Below are positions 11,516 to 23,085 of a DNA stretch of 64,000 bases, piece by piece. Each line of letters opens with the position of its first letter. The first letter of the stretch is position 1. The position numbers were made by a program, and so were the translations under genes. The stretch covers positions 302,162 through 366,161 of the forward strand of contig NW_001865044.1 of the NCBI RefSeq assembly GCF_000002865.3. Direction: 5' to 3'. Source of the stretch: Monosiga brevicollis MX1 (taxonomy: Eukaryota; Opisthokonta; Choanoflagellata; Craspedida; Salpingoecidae). Under the pieces are notes generated by a model that did no database searches, had not been told where the DNA came from, and was given only the letters and a program-made list of their open reading frames with translations.

Positions 11516-12802
11516 TCACGTCTGCTTCTCGGGCGCAGCCTCGTAAAAGGGCAGGAGGTGCGGCGCTACCTCGGCACAGATTTCCCGGCCTGTAGCTAAA
11601 CGACGACGACCGTCCAAGAAAAGCATGGTTTCTGCCCAAACCCCACATAAACCGTCAAGGGCCACCGCATGAGGCTCGGCCTGGATTGCTCTCGGTGCAC
11701 GGTGTGGAAACCAAACTGTGCGTGGTGATGATAGCGGCGCATCATACCTTCATACGTGCGGGGCAAGACCTGTGGCACTGTGGCCTTGTCGGGCACGCTA
11801 AACGTGAAGTGAAAGGTGTTGGTAATCTGCGAGTCGCCCGTCCTGAGAGCAGGAAACCCGACCAGTGACTTCAACAACCAACAGACTTGGCTCGGGCACC
11901 AGGGGGGGGGGGGGCTACAACATACTCAACATTGACCACTTCGGCGGCCACATCCACAAGAATCACTTTGGCTGAAGGCTGCGTGTAGGTTACTCGCGAC
12001 TTGAAACGCAGAATGGACCCAATTGGCACGGGCAAACGGAAGGATGTGTCATCCATTGATAAGAAGGATGCATGCTACGTGTGAGCGCCAGCAGCATGAG
12101 TGATTGCTACCCGCGAGTGTCCTAGTTTGATCTAACGACGCTGGGGTAGCCGTTACCGGGCCACCAACAAAACCACCAAAAAAAAAAAAAAAAAAGCTGT
12201 CGCGAATATGTACCGTGCCGCAAAACATGGAGGCGGTCATCCAGCCCAGTTCAAAGGCTTCCCTCATGAGGAATCCGCCAAAGATGGAGTTGTGGATGTT
12301 TCGCTCCTGAGGGTGGCACATCTCGATCGTGGAATGTTCCGTGTCGCGCATCCATCTGCGGCACACGCAGTAACATGAGTTCGAGCTGATGTGCACGCGC
12401 GAATTCGGGTATCGAAAATTTGATCACAATCAGCACGTGTCAGAGTCCAAGGCATGTTGAGAGAAGAAGCGAACAAACCGTTGAGTGGGCCCCAGCTCGC
12501 GAGTCAGCCCCCGAGTGCTCAAAAAGATGTCATGAACCACAAGACGCTCTTGCTCGGTCGGGGCTTGCTTCAACAGGGACGTGGCAGCGCGCATCTATCC
12601 AACCCATGCAACGTGCCCATTACAACAGTCAGACCCGAGCAAGCGAGTCAATGGATGGCCTCTGCTGGATGACGCCAATAAGACTGGGCAGGCAAAGTTG
12701 GGAAGCACCTTGCGCCGTTCTTTGCCTTTGGCAGCACGTTTCGTAGATGGTCTGTTCTTCGCGTGTCTGCACACCAACCGGAGGATTCCATTTCAAAGAG
12801 TG
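11516..12802 (-). CDS. ACOT9-like acyl-CoA thioesterase, 3' part (5' end in gap)
   Basis: Family members hydrolyse acyl-CoA to free acid and CoA, usually in mitochondria, with two hotdog folds per chain. In order on the minus strand I read NGHVAWVG (12600s; end of hotdog 1), SLLKQAPTEQERLVVHDIFL (12520-12590), the signature block CHPQERNIHNSIFGGFLMREA (12250-12340), FRLPVPIGSILRFKSRVTYT (about 11985-12045), TNTFHFTFSVPD (about 11790-11825) and VLPRTYE. An intron then leads to TMLFLDGRRRLATGREI and stop at 11516. All blocks match animal ACOT9/ACOT10 in order. The N-terminal third, including any targeting peptide, falls into or beyond the N gap. The C-terminus (PFYEAAPEKQT) is complete. Confidence 0.85.
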
Positions 12803-13721
12803 NNNNNNNNNNNNNNNNNNNNNNNNNNNNNNNNNNNNNNNNNNNNNNNNNNNNNNNNNNNNNNNNNNNNNNNNNNNNNNNNNNNNNNNNNNNNNNNNNN
12901 NNNNNNNNNNNNNNNNNNNNNNNNNNNNNNNNNNNNNNNNNNNNNNNNNNNNNNNNNNNNNNNNNNNNNNNNNNNNNNNNNNNNNNNNNNNNNNNNNNNN
13001 NNNNNNNNNNNNNNNNNNNNNNNNNNNNNNNNNNNNNNNNNNNNNNNNNNNNNNNNNNNNNNNNNNNNNNNNNNNNNNNNNNNNNNNNNNNNNNNNNNNN
13101 NNNNNNNNNNNNNNNNNNNNNNNNNNNNNNNNNNNNNNNNNNNNNNNNNNNNNNNNNNNNNNNNNNNNNNNNNNNNNNNNNNNNNNNNNNNNNNNNNNNN
13201 NNNNNNNNNNNNNNNNNNNNNNNNNNNNNNNNNNNNNNNNNNNNNNNNNNNNNNNNNNNNNNNNNNNNNNNNNNNNNNNNNNNNNNNNNNNNNNNNNNNN
13301 NNNNNNNNNNNNNNNNNNNNNNNNNNNNNNNNNNNNNNNNNNNNNNNNNNNNNNNNNNNNNNNNNNNNNNNNNNNNNNNNNNNNNNNNNNNNNNNNNNNN
13401 NNNNNNNNNNNNNNNNNNNNNNNNNNNNNNNNNNNNNNNNNNNNNNNNNNNNNNNNNNNNNNNNNNNNNNNNNNNNNNNNNNNNNNNNNNNNNNNNNNNN
13501 NNNNNNNNNNNNNNNNNNNNNNNNNNNNNNNNNNNNNNNNNNNNNNNNNNNNNNNNNNNNNNNNNNNNNNNNNNNNNNNNNNNNNNNNNNNNNNNNNNNN
13601 NNNNNNNNNNNNNNNNNNNNNNNNNNNNNNNNNNNNNNNNNNNNNNNNNNNNNNNNNNNNNNNNNNNNNNNNNNNNNNNNNNNNNNNNNNNNNNNNNNNN
13701 NNNNNNNNNNNNNNNNNNNNN
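12803..13721. other. Assembly gap (N run)
   Basis: 919 unspecified bases, with the thioesterase gene on its left and a CT-rich satellite on its right. The missing sequence probably contains the 5' end of the thioesterase gene and more CT repeat. Confidence 0.98.
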
Positions 13722-13752
<31 letters not shown>

Positions 13753-13803
13753 AAATCTCTAAATCTCTCTAAATCTCTCTAAATCTCTAAATCTCTCTCT
13801 CTC

Positions 13804-13836
<33 letters not shown>

Positions 13837-13999
13837 AAATCTCTCTCTCTAAATCTCTCTCTCTAAATCTCTCTCTCTCTAAATCTCTCTCTCTCTCTCT
13901 CTCTAAATCTCTCTCTCTCTCTCTCTCTCTCTAAATCTCTCTCTCTCTAAATCTCTCTCTCTCTCTCTCTCTCTAAATCTCTCTCTCTCTAAATCTCTC

Positions 14000-14039
<40 letters not shown>

Positions 14040-14160
14040 CATCTCTCTTGAAAACATGTAAATCTCTCTCTTTCTCTCTAAATCTCTCTGCATCTCTCTG
14101 AATCTCTTTCTCGAAATGGAAATCTCACTCTCTCTCTTTCTCCTGTCTCTCTTTCTTCTG
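13722..14160 (+). repeat. CT / CTAAAT satellite next to the gap
   Basis: About 440 bases of TCTCTC broken repeatedly by AAAT, giving TCTCTAAA-type higher-order units. It continues into the gap and probably caused it. Confidence 0.95.
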
Positions 14161-14206
14161 TGTCTCTCTGAATTGTCAGATTTTTGTCGCATTTGGCGGC
14201 GTTTAC

Positions 14207-15667
14207 ATGTTTCTGTTTATGTTGGGGCGACCACTCGACATGATCGCGTCAGGGTGCGATCATGATGTGCAGCGGTGCGGTGGGAAGGTTCCTGCTCTGC
14301 GACTGCTGGCGGTGCTGCTGCTGCTGATGTTGAGCCAGTCGACTTTAAGCGTCGCATCTGCTTCGTGCAGTAGCAATACGTTTCTTCACGACGTTGGCCT
14401 CACACACGACAATCAATGGTACGGGACCCGCGTTTTTACCGCTGCTTGGCCACATCTTCTGAGCACAAACGCTACACGGGGCCTTGACTCTGTGTGGATG
14501 GGAATGCATAGGTATGACACGGTACAAGCAAGCACCTCCGAGGCCTGCTGCCAGCGCTGCAGCGCTGACGCCCGCTGCAGCGCTTGGACCTGGCACACAA
14601 GCTCGTTGAACTGCTCGCTCACCGCCCATGTCAACCGAGCTCCCGTTGCGGGTACCATATCCGCCTACCGCAACGGCGCAGCCTGCACGCCCGTGCCGCC
14701 AATCCCTGCCCCATCCCCCAATGTCTCCCTTCCCAACATTGTTCTCATCCTGACCGATGACCAGGATGTACTGCTTGGTGGCTGGACCCCCATGCACAAG
14801 GCTCAACGCCTCTTGGCTGAACAAGGCACCACCGTCACCGACTGGATGGTCCACACGCCTGTTTGGTTCGTGTGACATTGCCTCTTGCTTTACACGCCAA
14901 ACACTGATGGGCGCTCTTCTCAAGCATGCACGCTGTGGATCGCATCCGATTCGGACTGCACAGCTGCCCCAGCCGAACCGAGCTCTTAACAGGCCGTTAC
15001 TTTCACAACGTTCGTTTCCATCAACCACCGAAATTCCCTGGGGCGCACTGATCCTGAGCTTGCTCGTCTGCTTTCGATTCTGAGCTTGCTTACCTTGCGA
15101 TTCGATAACCGCATGTTTGGTCATAGGTCAAAGTTCCCGACATGTCAGTCCTGCGTCTTGCCCATTAACCTGCTCCCGGCTACCCCGACCTTGTCACGGC
15201 TTGTCAACTTTCTGATACCCACCACCTCACAAACGCTGCATCCTTTTGCGGCGCTGGGCTCTGGCAACCGTCTAGAAATGACCCAAGCTGTATGCATGCC
15301 AACACGGCAAGCAGTGGACCGTTCAACAGCTGGTTGTTTGCGCCTCACCTACGCAACCAAGGCTACCATGTTGGCATATTTGGTGCGCCCACAGCACGTG
15401 TAATGCAGCGCACCTCACTTGCCGAGTAAATCACACCCACAGACACACTCTCACCGCATTGCATTCTTGCACCAGGCAAATACTTGAACAGTGATGTACC
15501 AGATTGCCCGCCGCCAGGGGTGGAACAATGGTTCGCCAACGATGGTGGTGACTATGTCGACCCCACTTTCTCAACCAACCAGGGTGCGATCACATTCAAC
15601 AATGGAACTTATGCCAACTACAGGTATGCCCTTTTTCTCGTGTCAAAGACCCTCGTGTCCGTCCTCT

Positions 15668-15717
<50 letters not shown>

Positions 15718-17410
15718 CCAAGCTCATAGCATGTGATTGGCAGCGAGCGCGTCTCTGTGTAGTCAGGTAGCCCTCTCCTTACCCGATATGCTGTGCTGGT
15801 GTAGCACTAGTGTGATTGGCAATGTGTCCCTGCAGTGGATCGAGAGCAAGGCCCGCGCCAATCAGCCGTTCATGGCCTACATTGCTCCCAAGGTTGAGCC
15901 ACTTTCAGTTTGACACCAGTCAACCATCATATTCATGTTTACCTTGGCTCACCCCGGTCACCATGGCGTAACTCGTAAATTGTCAGGCGCCCCACATTCA
16001 AGATGGTCCCGGCTGGCCCAAACCCATTCCAGCACCGTGGTACGCCAATGCTTTTGCTCAAGTCTCGGCACCAAGACCGCCAAACTTCAACGTCTCCGCC
16101 CCCGACCACCACTGGCTTGTGGCTTCACAAGCGCCCATGACCGCCGAAGAGGTGAGCGATACAAAATCTACGACATTTGCCTCGTCGCTGTACTCGGCGC
16201 AATCCATCGGCCGTCTCAGTGGGCTGGTGTGCGTGCAACAGGAGGTGAACATGGACGAATTGTATCGCGATCGATGGCGCTCCTTATTGTCGGTGGATGA
16301 TCTTGTGGAGTCTCTCGTGAACACTCTGGCCGCCACCAATCAACTCGATCGCACATACATTCTGTATACTTCGGACCACGGGTATCGTTTCGGACAATTT
16401 CGTATGCCCATGGTTCGTTCGCCACCAAGCGTGCTCGTTGCACTATGGCTATACGTGTAGCTGTTGCTGCAGTGCCATTCTGTAACACCTCATTTCAGCC
16501 TGCTTTGCTCATTGGGACAGGGCAAATGGGGATTGTATGAAAATGACGTGCGCATTCCGTTTGTGGCGCGTGGACCTGGCATCCCAGCCAACGCCTCCCG
16601 CGCCTTCCTATCCTCTAACGTGGATGTCATGCCGACTATCCTTGGCCTGGCTGGCGTGCCCACGTATGAGCTTTCTTGTATTTTCAGGAAGAATTCACCA
16701 AGCGTGTCACCAACAATGGAATGTCGTGTCCAGCTCACGGCACCGAGATTCTCACTCCCGCTGCTGGGCCATACTGTCTTGTTTTGCAGACCGGCCAGCA
16801 TGGATGGGCGTTCGGTGGTAGACATGCTCGTCACCAACCGCACCGCCGCCTTGAATGGTACTTTATTTGGTGAGGCTTGTGAGCGAAGGCAGGTCGCACC
16901 GGATTCCCAGTCGCAGCCTCGCTGACCAGAGTGTAAACAATAGGCTCTGGTGCACCCGCGCCACGAGAGCAACAACTCATTGAATACAATGGACTTGGTA
17001 CGGTCGTGCGCTACAACCACACGGTGGATGCCTACAACAACACCTTTCGAGGGTTGCGGGTTCGCAACGACACAGGTACGGGTGGGCACGCAAAAAAGGA
17101 GGAGAGGCAGTTGCTCACGCAAAACTCGCTGCAGCCTTATCTTTTGTCATGATCTCACAATGTGCTTTCAACCTCGTTCCGTTCCACTGAATTTGGTGGT
17201 GGGCCAGTCGATCTCATCTACGCTGAGTTTACCGACCTTACGGTCGACTACAATTTTACCGGCACCCCAGAGTTTGTAGAGGTGTATGATCTGCGCCAGG
17301 ACCCGTACCAATTACATAATATTGCGTCCAGCTTTCCGCTGGCACAGCTTCAAGAGCTGCATGACGTGCTTGCTCGACTGTTTACGTGTCAGGGCTCGAG
17401 CTGCAACTAG
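14207..17410 (+). CDS. Secreted sulfatase, N-acetylglucosamine-6-sulfatase-like, with N-terminal PAN-like module
   Basis: Hydrolyses sulfate esters, probably on glycans; secreted or lysosomal. A hydrophobic signal (LRLLAVLLLLMLSQ) is followed by a Cys-rich PAN/apple-like segment (EACCQRCSADARCSAWTW), then the sulfatase start LPNIVLILTDDQD with metal-binding DDQD. The formylglycine motif CCPSR is present: intron 14866-14963 joins TPVC to CPSRTELLTGRYFHN. Later blocks match human GNS in order: GYHVGIFGKYLN, PFMAYIAPK, APHIQDGPGWPKP, WRSLLSVDDLVESLV, YILYTSDHGYRFGQF, KWGLYENDVRIPFVARGPG, SNVDVMPTILGLAG, QQLIEYNGLG and FVEVYDLRQDPYQLHNIAS. At least eight introns. ATG 14207 is used; ATG 14240 would give a shorter leader. 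The promoter side is CT satellite. GNS-type assignment is strong, the substrate is inferred. Confidence 0.88.
15669..15714 (+). repeat. CA microsatellite in sulfatase intron
   Basis: About 23 CA units inside the intron after the exon ending NNGTYANY. Confidence 0.95.
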
Positions 17411-18234
17411 CTCCCGCTACAAATTGTGTCTGCGGCGCTCACCCACATCCCACCGCTGAGCATGCATACGCGCATCTCACGCACCACATAGTCTCATCTC
17501 CCCCAATCGTGGTATCAACACCGTAAACGCCACCTCTGATCCAGCCAATCAGGTAACGGGTGGGAGATATAGTGGGGTCATCTGACCTCCGGATTTACCT
17601 TTATCTTCTCCGTTGTCTTCTCCATCGAATACCTGAGTTGCCGTGCTTTTCCAAGCAAGTATATACATAGAATACATGATATATCTCCGACTTCGAAGAA
17701 CCGTGAAACTTGATCCCCTTCATGAGATGCGGGGGGATGATGTCCGTGCGAAAGCTGGAAGTGACACCTGTTGACTTCCGCGGGTGTGCTGCACTTTTGC
17801 GTTTGACATGGCCAAGGCGCTGGGAGGAGATTTGATGGACGCAGACGAAGCTGGATGTGTGTAAAAGCAGTGAGTGTGTGGCTCACAGACGCATCAAGTA
17901 TCAACTGCATGTATCTCTGCATACGGCCATTGTGGCGTTTGATTTGCCAGATTGGCACAACACGAACCACCCAAGGCTGATCGCCATCCAATTATTTAAC
18001 ACCCCACATGCAGCAGTTGCTCAGTTGCACCGAAGCAAGTCGTTGTCAATACTGCTGGACAAAGACGGGCAGGAAGGCACCGGTGATGTTGCGTCGGGAA
18101 ATAAGGCCTACGATAATTCATTAACATGTAAAATTACAGTTTTTTATTTCCCGTGACAAAGTTTTAAAAAACAAACGTTGGCTGTCAGCATAGAAGCCTC
18201 GCGCTGTTCCATATGGAAAACACCGTCCAAGTAC
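17411..18234. other. Convergent intergenic space
   Basis: Lies between the sulfatase (+) and ankyrin (-) genes, which end tail to tail. I see only 3' flanking sequence. Short frames here lack domain or splice support. Confidence 0.7.
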
Positions 18235-20780
18235 TCACTGGCCTGGCATTGCGACCCAACAGTTATCGTCACATACCCGGACAGAGTGTGGAGACGCGGG
18301 TGTTCGTTCTTCGCTTCCTTGGCCAAATTTGATCTGGCTCGATGGGCAAGATAGCTTAGGGGAGTACGAATGGAGGGCGCGTTGGCGAGCATCAAAAACC
18401 CTCGTATCCCCAACGCCGGGCACAATAGCATCAACGCTCAACTCCGACAGCTGGTGCAACTGTGCACAAGGGGGAAAATCCGCCAAATCAGGACTGCCCA
18501 CAAAGGGCTTCAAGGGTCGAGATGAGCAGGGCACTTCGATGCTAGCAGCTCTAGCCCACGAAGAGGGTGCTGGAGTGGTATCTCTTGCCGGCTGTGTTGG
18601 TACAAGGGCTCCGGTTCGTAAAGCTTTACCTCCGCTCGACGTGGTGCTTCCAGTTCGGGACCGCAAAAGCACAGGGCTGAGGTGCAAGTTTGAAGCCTCG
18701 CACGATTGCTACACGGCACAGCAATTCGATGAGACAAACGCACGGCGACCATTTGGTTGTATGTGAAGGCTCATGGCAAACATAGCAAACACAGCAAGTA
18801 GCCAAGGGGCGCTTTGAGACATACATGACTGCTAGCCATTGGGGCTATTTGCGAAGTGTTGGCACGAGTCATCAGAGCCGCCAACGATGAGAAACCACGA
18901 GCTTGAGCCAACTCCTGAGGCGTCACCCTGTGCCCAAGAGGCAAAGACAAAGAGGATGAAAGGCGCCATAAGATTACCTGGCTCATAGAATGATTGTCAT
19001 GCACCACGGCAGGATAACAGATTTGCCGCTGACACCAACGAAGCAGGAGAGCAACGCACCCAAAGTTGGAGAGATGCCTGAGGCTAGCTCGCAACTGCTG
19101 GGACCCTCGGACAGCCAAGCAGGCCCTAAAGGGGACACCAAGCCGACATGAGCCAGACGCCCACCTGTCGCAAAGTTGTGATGAAGTTTGTGCCATCAAA
19201 CCTAAATGCAGCTTCATTGCCCTCGCGAGCCATGAAATGAAGTGGCGTCTCTGCTTCGTGCGTCAGCTTGAAAACTGTACACTTTGGTGCTGAGATTGTG
19301 AAGTTGGATAGTAACAGAAGCGCATAAGTAAAAGACCAGCGAGGCAAGCGTGGGTGAACAGCACGCGTTCCACGCCCAGAAGGAAGGTCCTATACATACA
19401 AGAGAGCAGCACCTCAATGCTAGTCGCGGCGTTTGATAAAGCTGCCCAATGGAGCGCGGTTCGACCTACAGCACATGGGGACGCCAACGATCAGCCACAG
19501 AGGCTAGTGGCAAGCTCACATAGCTCCACACCCCTACACTTTCCCAGTCAGCGAGCTTTAGAACCTTCTCAGTCCGCAGCATTGATCTGGTTGGCCCGTT
19601 TGCCAACAAGCAGCTTGAGATACTCGTGGGCATTTGCTCTAAATGCCGGAAGCACCCGCGATTTGGCAGTGAGGGGACTATGGAAAAGTTGAGGCCACGG
19701 CCGACATGATGCCTGCAATTCTAGCTGATTGAGTGGAAACGAAGAACAAGGCACACAAAGAGCGTACACACCGTGCAGCCAGCATGGTTGCAGTTTCGAG
19801 ACGGTCGTTCTGTGCATTGATATCTGCTTTGCGCTCCAATAGTGCATTCACCTGCAGCACCGAAAGTCATCAAGTGACACATCGGCAAACACTGTCGTAA
19901 GCCACAGCAGAAGAACGAAGGGACGGGCGAAACTCGCAAAGGAAAAAAAAAAAAAAAAAAAAAAAAAAAGACGCCCGCAGATACTTTTGTCCCCACCCTG
20001 ACGAGCGAACCATGGAGGTAGAGGCGGTGCGAATGGCCAGCATCAACGGAGTGTCCCCATTCGCATCTTTGTGGTCAAGAAAAGCTTCCGCATGCTTTGT
20101 CAGAGAGGTTGCAATGCTTGCCGATAACTACAGGGCGTGAGGTGCCGTGAAAAGGCCGTGAGGAAGTGCCATGTAGACATGGCGTGCATACGGTCTTGGA
20201 ATAGTTTGCAGGGTCTCCAGGTGGGACATACGCCCGCTTGCAGGGCCGCAAGATGTAGCACATTGCGATTCTGATTGTTGACGATGCTCGGATCGGCATG
20301 TGCGCGTACCAACAACCTGCCATTCATACCAAAGTACCGCAACTTGGCTTTGAGAGGGGGTGGGGCTCAAGTTGATGCGCATAGTGTGCAAGCACGACAA
20401 AATGCAGTTGAAGGCAAACCAAGGGGAACCGACGTACTGAACAGCTGCATCACAGCGGGCCTGCACAGCCATCATTAGAATGGTGTCTCCATAGATATCC
20501 TGGCGATTGAGCCAGCTAGAGTCGGGCTTGATTCGCCTCTGCGAGCCGAAGCACGCCAGCGATAGAATGATTGAGGATGAGAATTTGAACGAACCGGCTG
20601 GATTTTATTATCCATGCTGACCATGGTACGGGAGGCTGGGAGATGGAGAGGAGCTGGGGTACCTGCCTTGCCGTGCTTGGTGCCATGATGATAGTTGGGC
20701 AAGAGGGGGGCCAACAGACGTTCGAGGCGGTCTGTTCTGAAAGCTTGAAAGTCTCGAGAAAGCTGCCAGTGGTCAGCCAT
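18235..20780 (-). CDS. Ankyrin-repeat protein with Ser/Pro-rich C-terminal tail
   Basis: Start ATG 20780 (MADHWQLSRDFQAFRTDRLE). At least six ankyrin-type units lie on successive exons: NRQDIYGDTILMMAVQ; RAHADPSIVNNQNRNVLHLA; DHKDANGDTPLMLAIRTAS; ALLERKADINAQNDRLETA; LLVGKRANQINAAD followed by GRTALHWAALSNAATSIEVL; and ETPLHFMAREGNEAAFRF. A degenerate last unit is VTPQELAQARGFSSLAALM. A phase-0 intron then leads to a Ser/Pro-rich tail of about 160 residues, ending at 18235. Spacing and the GRTALHWAAL / ETPLHFMAREGN pair look like the Notch/IkB class, but these are close to the general ankyrin consensus. No DNA-binding, kinase or membrane segment is seen. Role: protein-protein interaction; partner unknown. 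An upstream minus-strand frame to 21132 might be an extra 5' exon, but is unsupported. Confidence 0.7.
19943..19969 (+). repeat. Poly-A homopolymer in ankyrin gene intron
   Basis: 27 A's; on the coding strand this is a T run within an intron. Confidence 0.95.
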
Positions 20781-21813
20781 GGTCCCATCGAGGAGCCACA
20801 GCCCGAAAACTAAATATTGATGCTATCCCAGGCGCCCGGGCAACTCCTCTTTCAACTGGCGGCAGTAATTCTGTGGACGTGAAGCGCCTGGACGTTGGCA
20901 GGCAGTGGCTACACTTGCGAGAACAATGATTAATCAACGTTTGGTGTTGAGCACCAACCGAAGAGACGGGGTTGTTGGTGTCGCGTTGGGCAAGGCGTCT
21001 CTGCCAAGCTTCTCTCAAAAGGGAACGAAGACCAAGGGTTTGCATGCGGCAAGCATGGTCTGCGCCAGCTCGTGCCGGACGTCCGAGAGGCACTATCGTT
21101 GTGAGACCTAGTTCAGAGAGCGTCGGTACCACAGTCAGCCAATTGGGTTGAAAGCGGAATGGCGCGGGTGGTGCCAGTGATGCGTGAGTGTGTGCCAGTG
21201 ATGTGTGTGTGTCTGTGGTGTGTGAGCGCGTAAACCCTCAGCTCGGGCAGGGCTGAGCAGGGCGCAGCAAGATGCAGCGCACAATTGCGATTGATATGTT
21301 GAGTCGGAGGCGACTACGTAGAAACTATGCACTGCAGGAAGGCGCAAGCCCAAGGAGCGACGGCACAATCCGCCAACCCTTTTATGACAGCGCGGCGTAC
21401 GTCGCTGGCGCTCACCCAAGGAATGACATTGTGTCTTGATTGTACTGGCCCTCGAGTCCTCATTTCTCCGTCGAGGAGCACCAATCAACAGACTGCTCAG
21501 CCACTCGAGGGTTCCGTCAAGCAAGAGCAAGAGCAAAATCTGCTTTCTCTCCTCGCCCCATCCATCAACCACCCCTCAGTTCCCCCACCCGGCAGATCAT
21601 CGCCGCCATCACAACCCCCTCCCCCTCCCCCCGATCTCCCTCATTCGACATCAGCAACCAATCAAAGGATGCACACAAGCAAATTCGAGGACAAATCTGA
21701 CAATGCAAAGCTCGTATTTTACATTGGAGGGGGCGAGCTAAATTGATCTCTTCTTGCCAACCAAAAGCACTGTCCTGTGTGTCGATCATGGATGACGTTA
21801 CACACACACTCTC

Positions 21814-21846
<33 letters not shown>

Positions 21847-21854
21847 TCTCTCTC

Positions 21855-21913
<59 letters not shown>

Positions 21914-22107
21914 ATACAAGTATTATTTTTTTCCTTCATCTCTCTCTCTCTCTCGAGCCCCTCGCCTTGGTGAATGCCCAAAGGCCCTGTGTGTGTGTGT
22001 GTGTTTTTGGTTTTTTTTTTGGGAGGGGGCGCCGGGGAAGGGGGCAGGGGCTTGGGCTTGGGCCGGGGGTTTTGTTTCCTTGTTGAGGTTTGCTCGCTGG
22101 TAGGAAA
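20781..22107. other. Intergenic: divergent space between ankyrin and sulfotransferase genes
   Basis: Shared upstream region of a minus- and a plus-strand gene. It has a CT tract at 21808-21950, a TGTG patch near 21990 and a G-rich stretch at 22020-22075. Frames here are Pro-rich or repeat-derived and lack support. Confidence 0.65.
21808..21950 (+). repeat. CT microsatellite with CTGT core
   Basis: CTCTCT with four CTGT units in the middle, about 160 bases upstream of the first sulfotransferase-like start. Confidence 0.93.
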
Positions 22108-23085
22108 ATGATTGTGGGGGGCGTCGCTGTGCAGCGCATTGCTCTTGCGCTGCTGCTGATCGTTCTGCCTGCACTGCATGCTGTTGGACCTGTGCCCGGC
22201 GGTCGAAAAGGTCGACTCGTCTACCACTTTCACCTCCACAAATGTGGCGGCACATCGTTTTGCTGGGATGCAGCGCGAAACCGAGAGCGCGTGCCTCCAG
22301 ACTACCGTAACAAAAACTGCAACCTTCCTGGTGACGAACCGGGCCGCCGCTTTGGTGCGGCCGGCGAATACAACGAGAAGTACACTTGCGACACCCGCCT
22401 ACGTGACATGCGTACCTACACCTACTTCCAGTCGGAGACCGTGTTGAATCAAGAAATGCTAAAGTGTTCGGATCGTATGCTTCTTGGTCTTCAGCTCCGC
22501 GACCCTCTCAAGCGCATCTACTCGCACATCCGCTTCGAACAAAAGGAATATCTCGAGAGGCAGGAGCGTCTTCAAAAGCAACGCCAAGCAGACCCAAAGC
22601 GCGCGGCCTCGGCCCTAGAATCTGGCCCTGACTACCTCACCACTGCCCGCGCCGATAGCTACGTGTCCAACATCAACAGGGACACGCGCTACGGATCGGC
22701 CGTGGTGGACAACTATGCCATTCGCTCTCTCTTGGGCTCAAAGGTCTTCCTACTTCCGCTGGGCAACATCACCCGAGACCATCTCGAAGCAGCCAAGCGC
22801 GTGCTGGATCAGATGGTCGTCTTCATTCTGGAGCGTCCCGAGTGGCAGGCCGAGATGCGCACTTGTTACTACGGTTGGAAGGACACAGAGAGTGCCAATA
22901 TGCGAAACAGCCGTGGCAAGTCAACCCGCTTTGCTGAGGAGAGCATTGATGAAGAGTGGCGTGAACAGCTCAAAAAACTTAATGCCCTGGATAGTGAGCT
23001 GTATGCCTACGCAAATAAGCTCGCTCTGCAGCAGTATCTAGCTTGCCATCGCCATCTCAAGGGCGACGCCTCCCCAGAAAGTTGA
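22108..23085 (+). CDS. Sulfotransferase-like protein, tandem copy 1
   Basis: Probably transfers sulfate from PAPS to a glycan or protein in the secretory pathway. A single exon of 325 residues. The ATG at 22108 starts a signal/anchor (IALALLLIVLPALHAVG). Then comes the PAPS 5'-phosphosulfate loop in the form YHFHLHKCGGTSFC, the HKCGGTS variant of the PK-x-GGTS motif of sulfotransferase family 2-type proteins. The 3'-phosphate site is LRDPLKRIYSHIRFEQ (R-x-P...S-H). It shares with its two neighbours the blocks YNEKYTCDTRL, DTRYGSAVVDNYAIRSLLGS and LEAAKRVLDQMVVFILE. Conserved cysteines suggest a lumenal fold. It is the most diverged of the three copies. AATAAA follows at 23488. The substrate is unknown. 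Confidence 0.72.
   Translation: MIVGGVAVQRIALALLLIVLPALHAVGPVPGGRKGRLVYHFHLHKCGGTSFCWDAARNRERVPPDYRNKNCNLPGDEPGRRFGAAGEYNEKYTCDTRLRDMRTYTYFQSETVLNQEMLKCSDRMLLGLQLRDPLKRIYSHIRFEQKEYLERQERLQKQRQADPKRAASALESGPDYLTTARADSYVSNINRDTRYGSAVVDNYAIRSLLGSKVFLLPLGNITRDHLEAAKRVLDQMVVFILERPEWQAEMRTCYYGWKDTESANMRNSRGKSTRFAEESIDEEWREQLKKLNALDSELYAYANKLALQQYLACHRHLKGDASPES

Noticed and set aside
12581-13782. Apparent 330-390 residue plus-strand ORFs
   Set aside because: They run through the N gap and end in CT repeat. The left part is antisense to thioesterase exons.
21565-22255. Minus-strand frames with Arg-Glu repeats and Pro-rich segments
   Set aside because: Built from the CT tract and overlapping the first sulfotransferase gene on the other strand.
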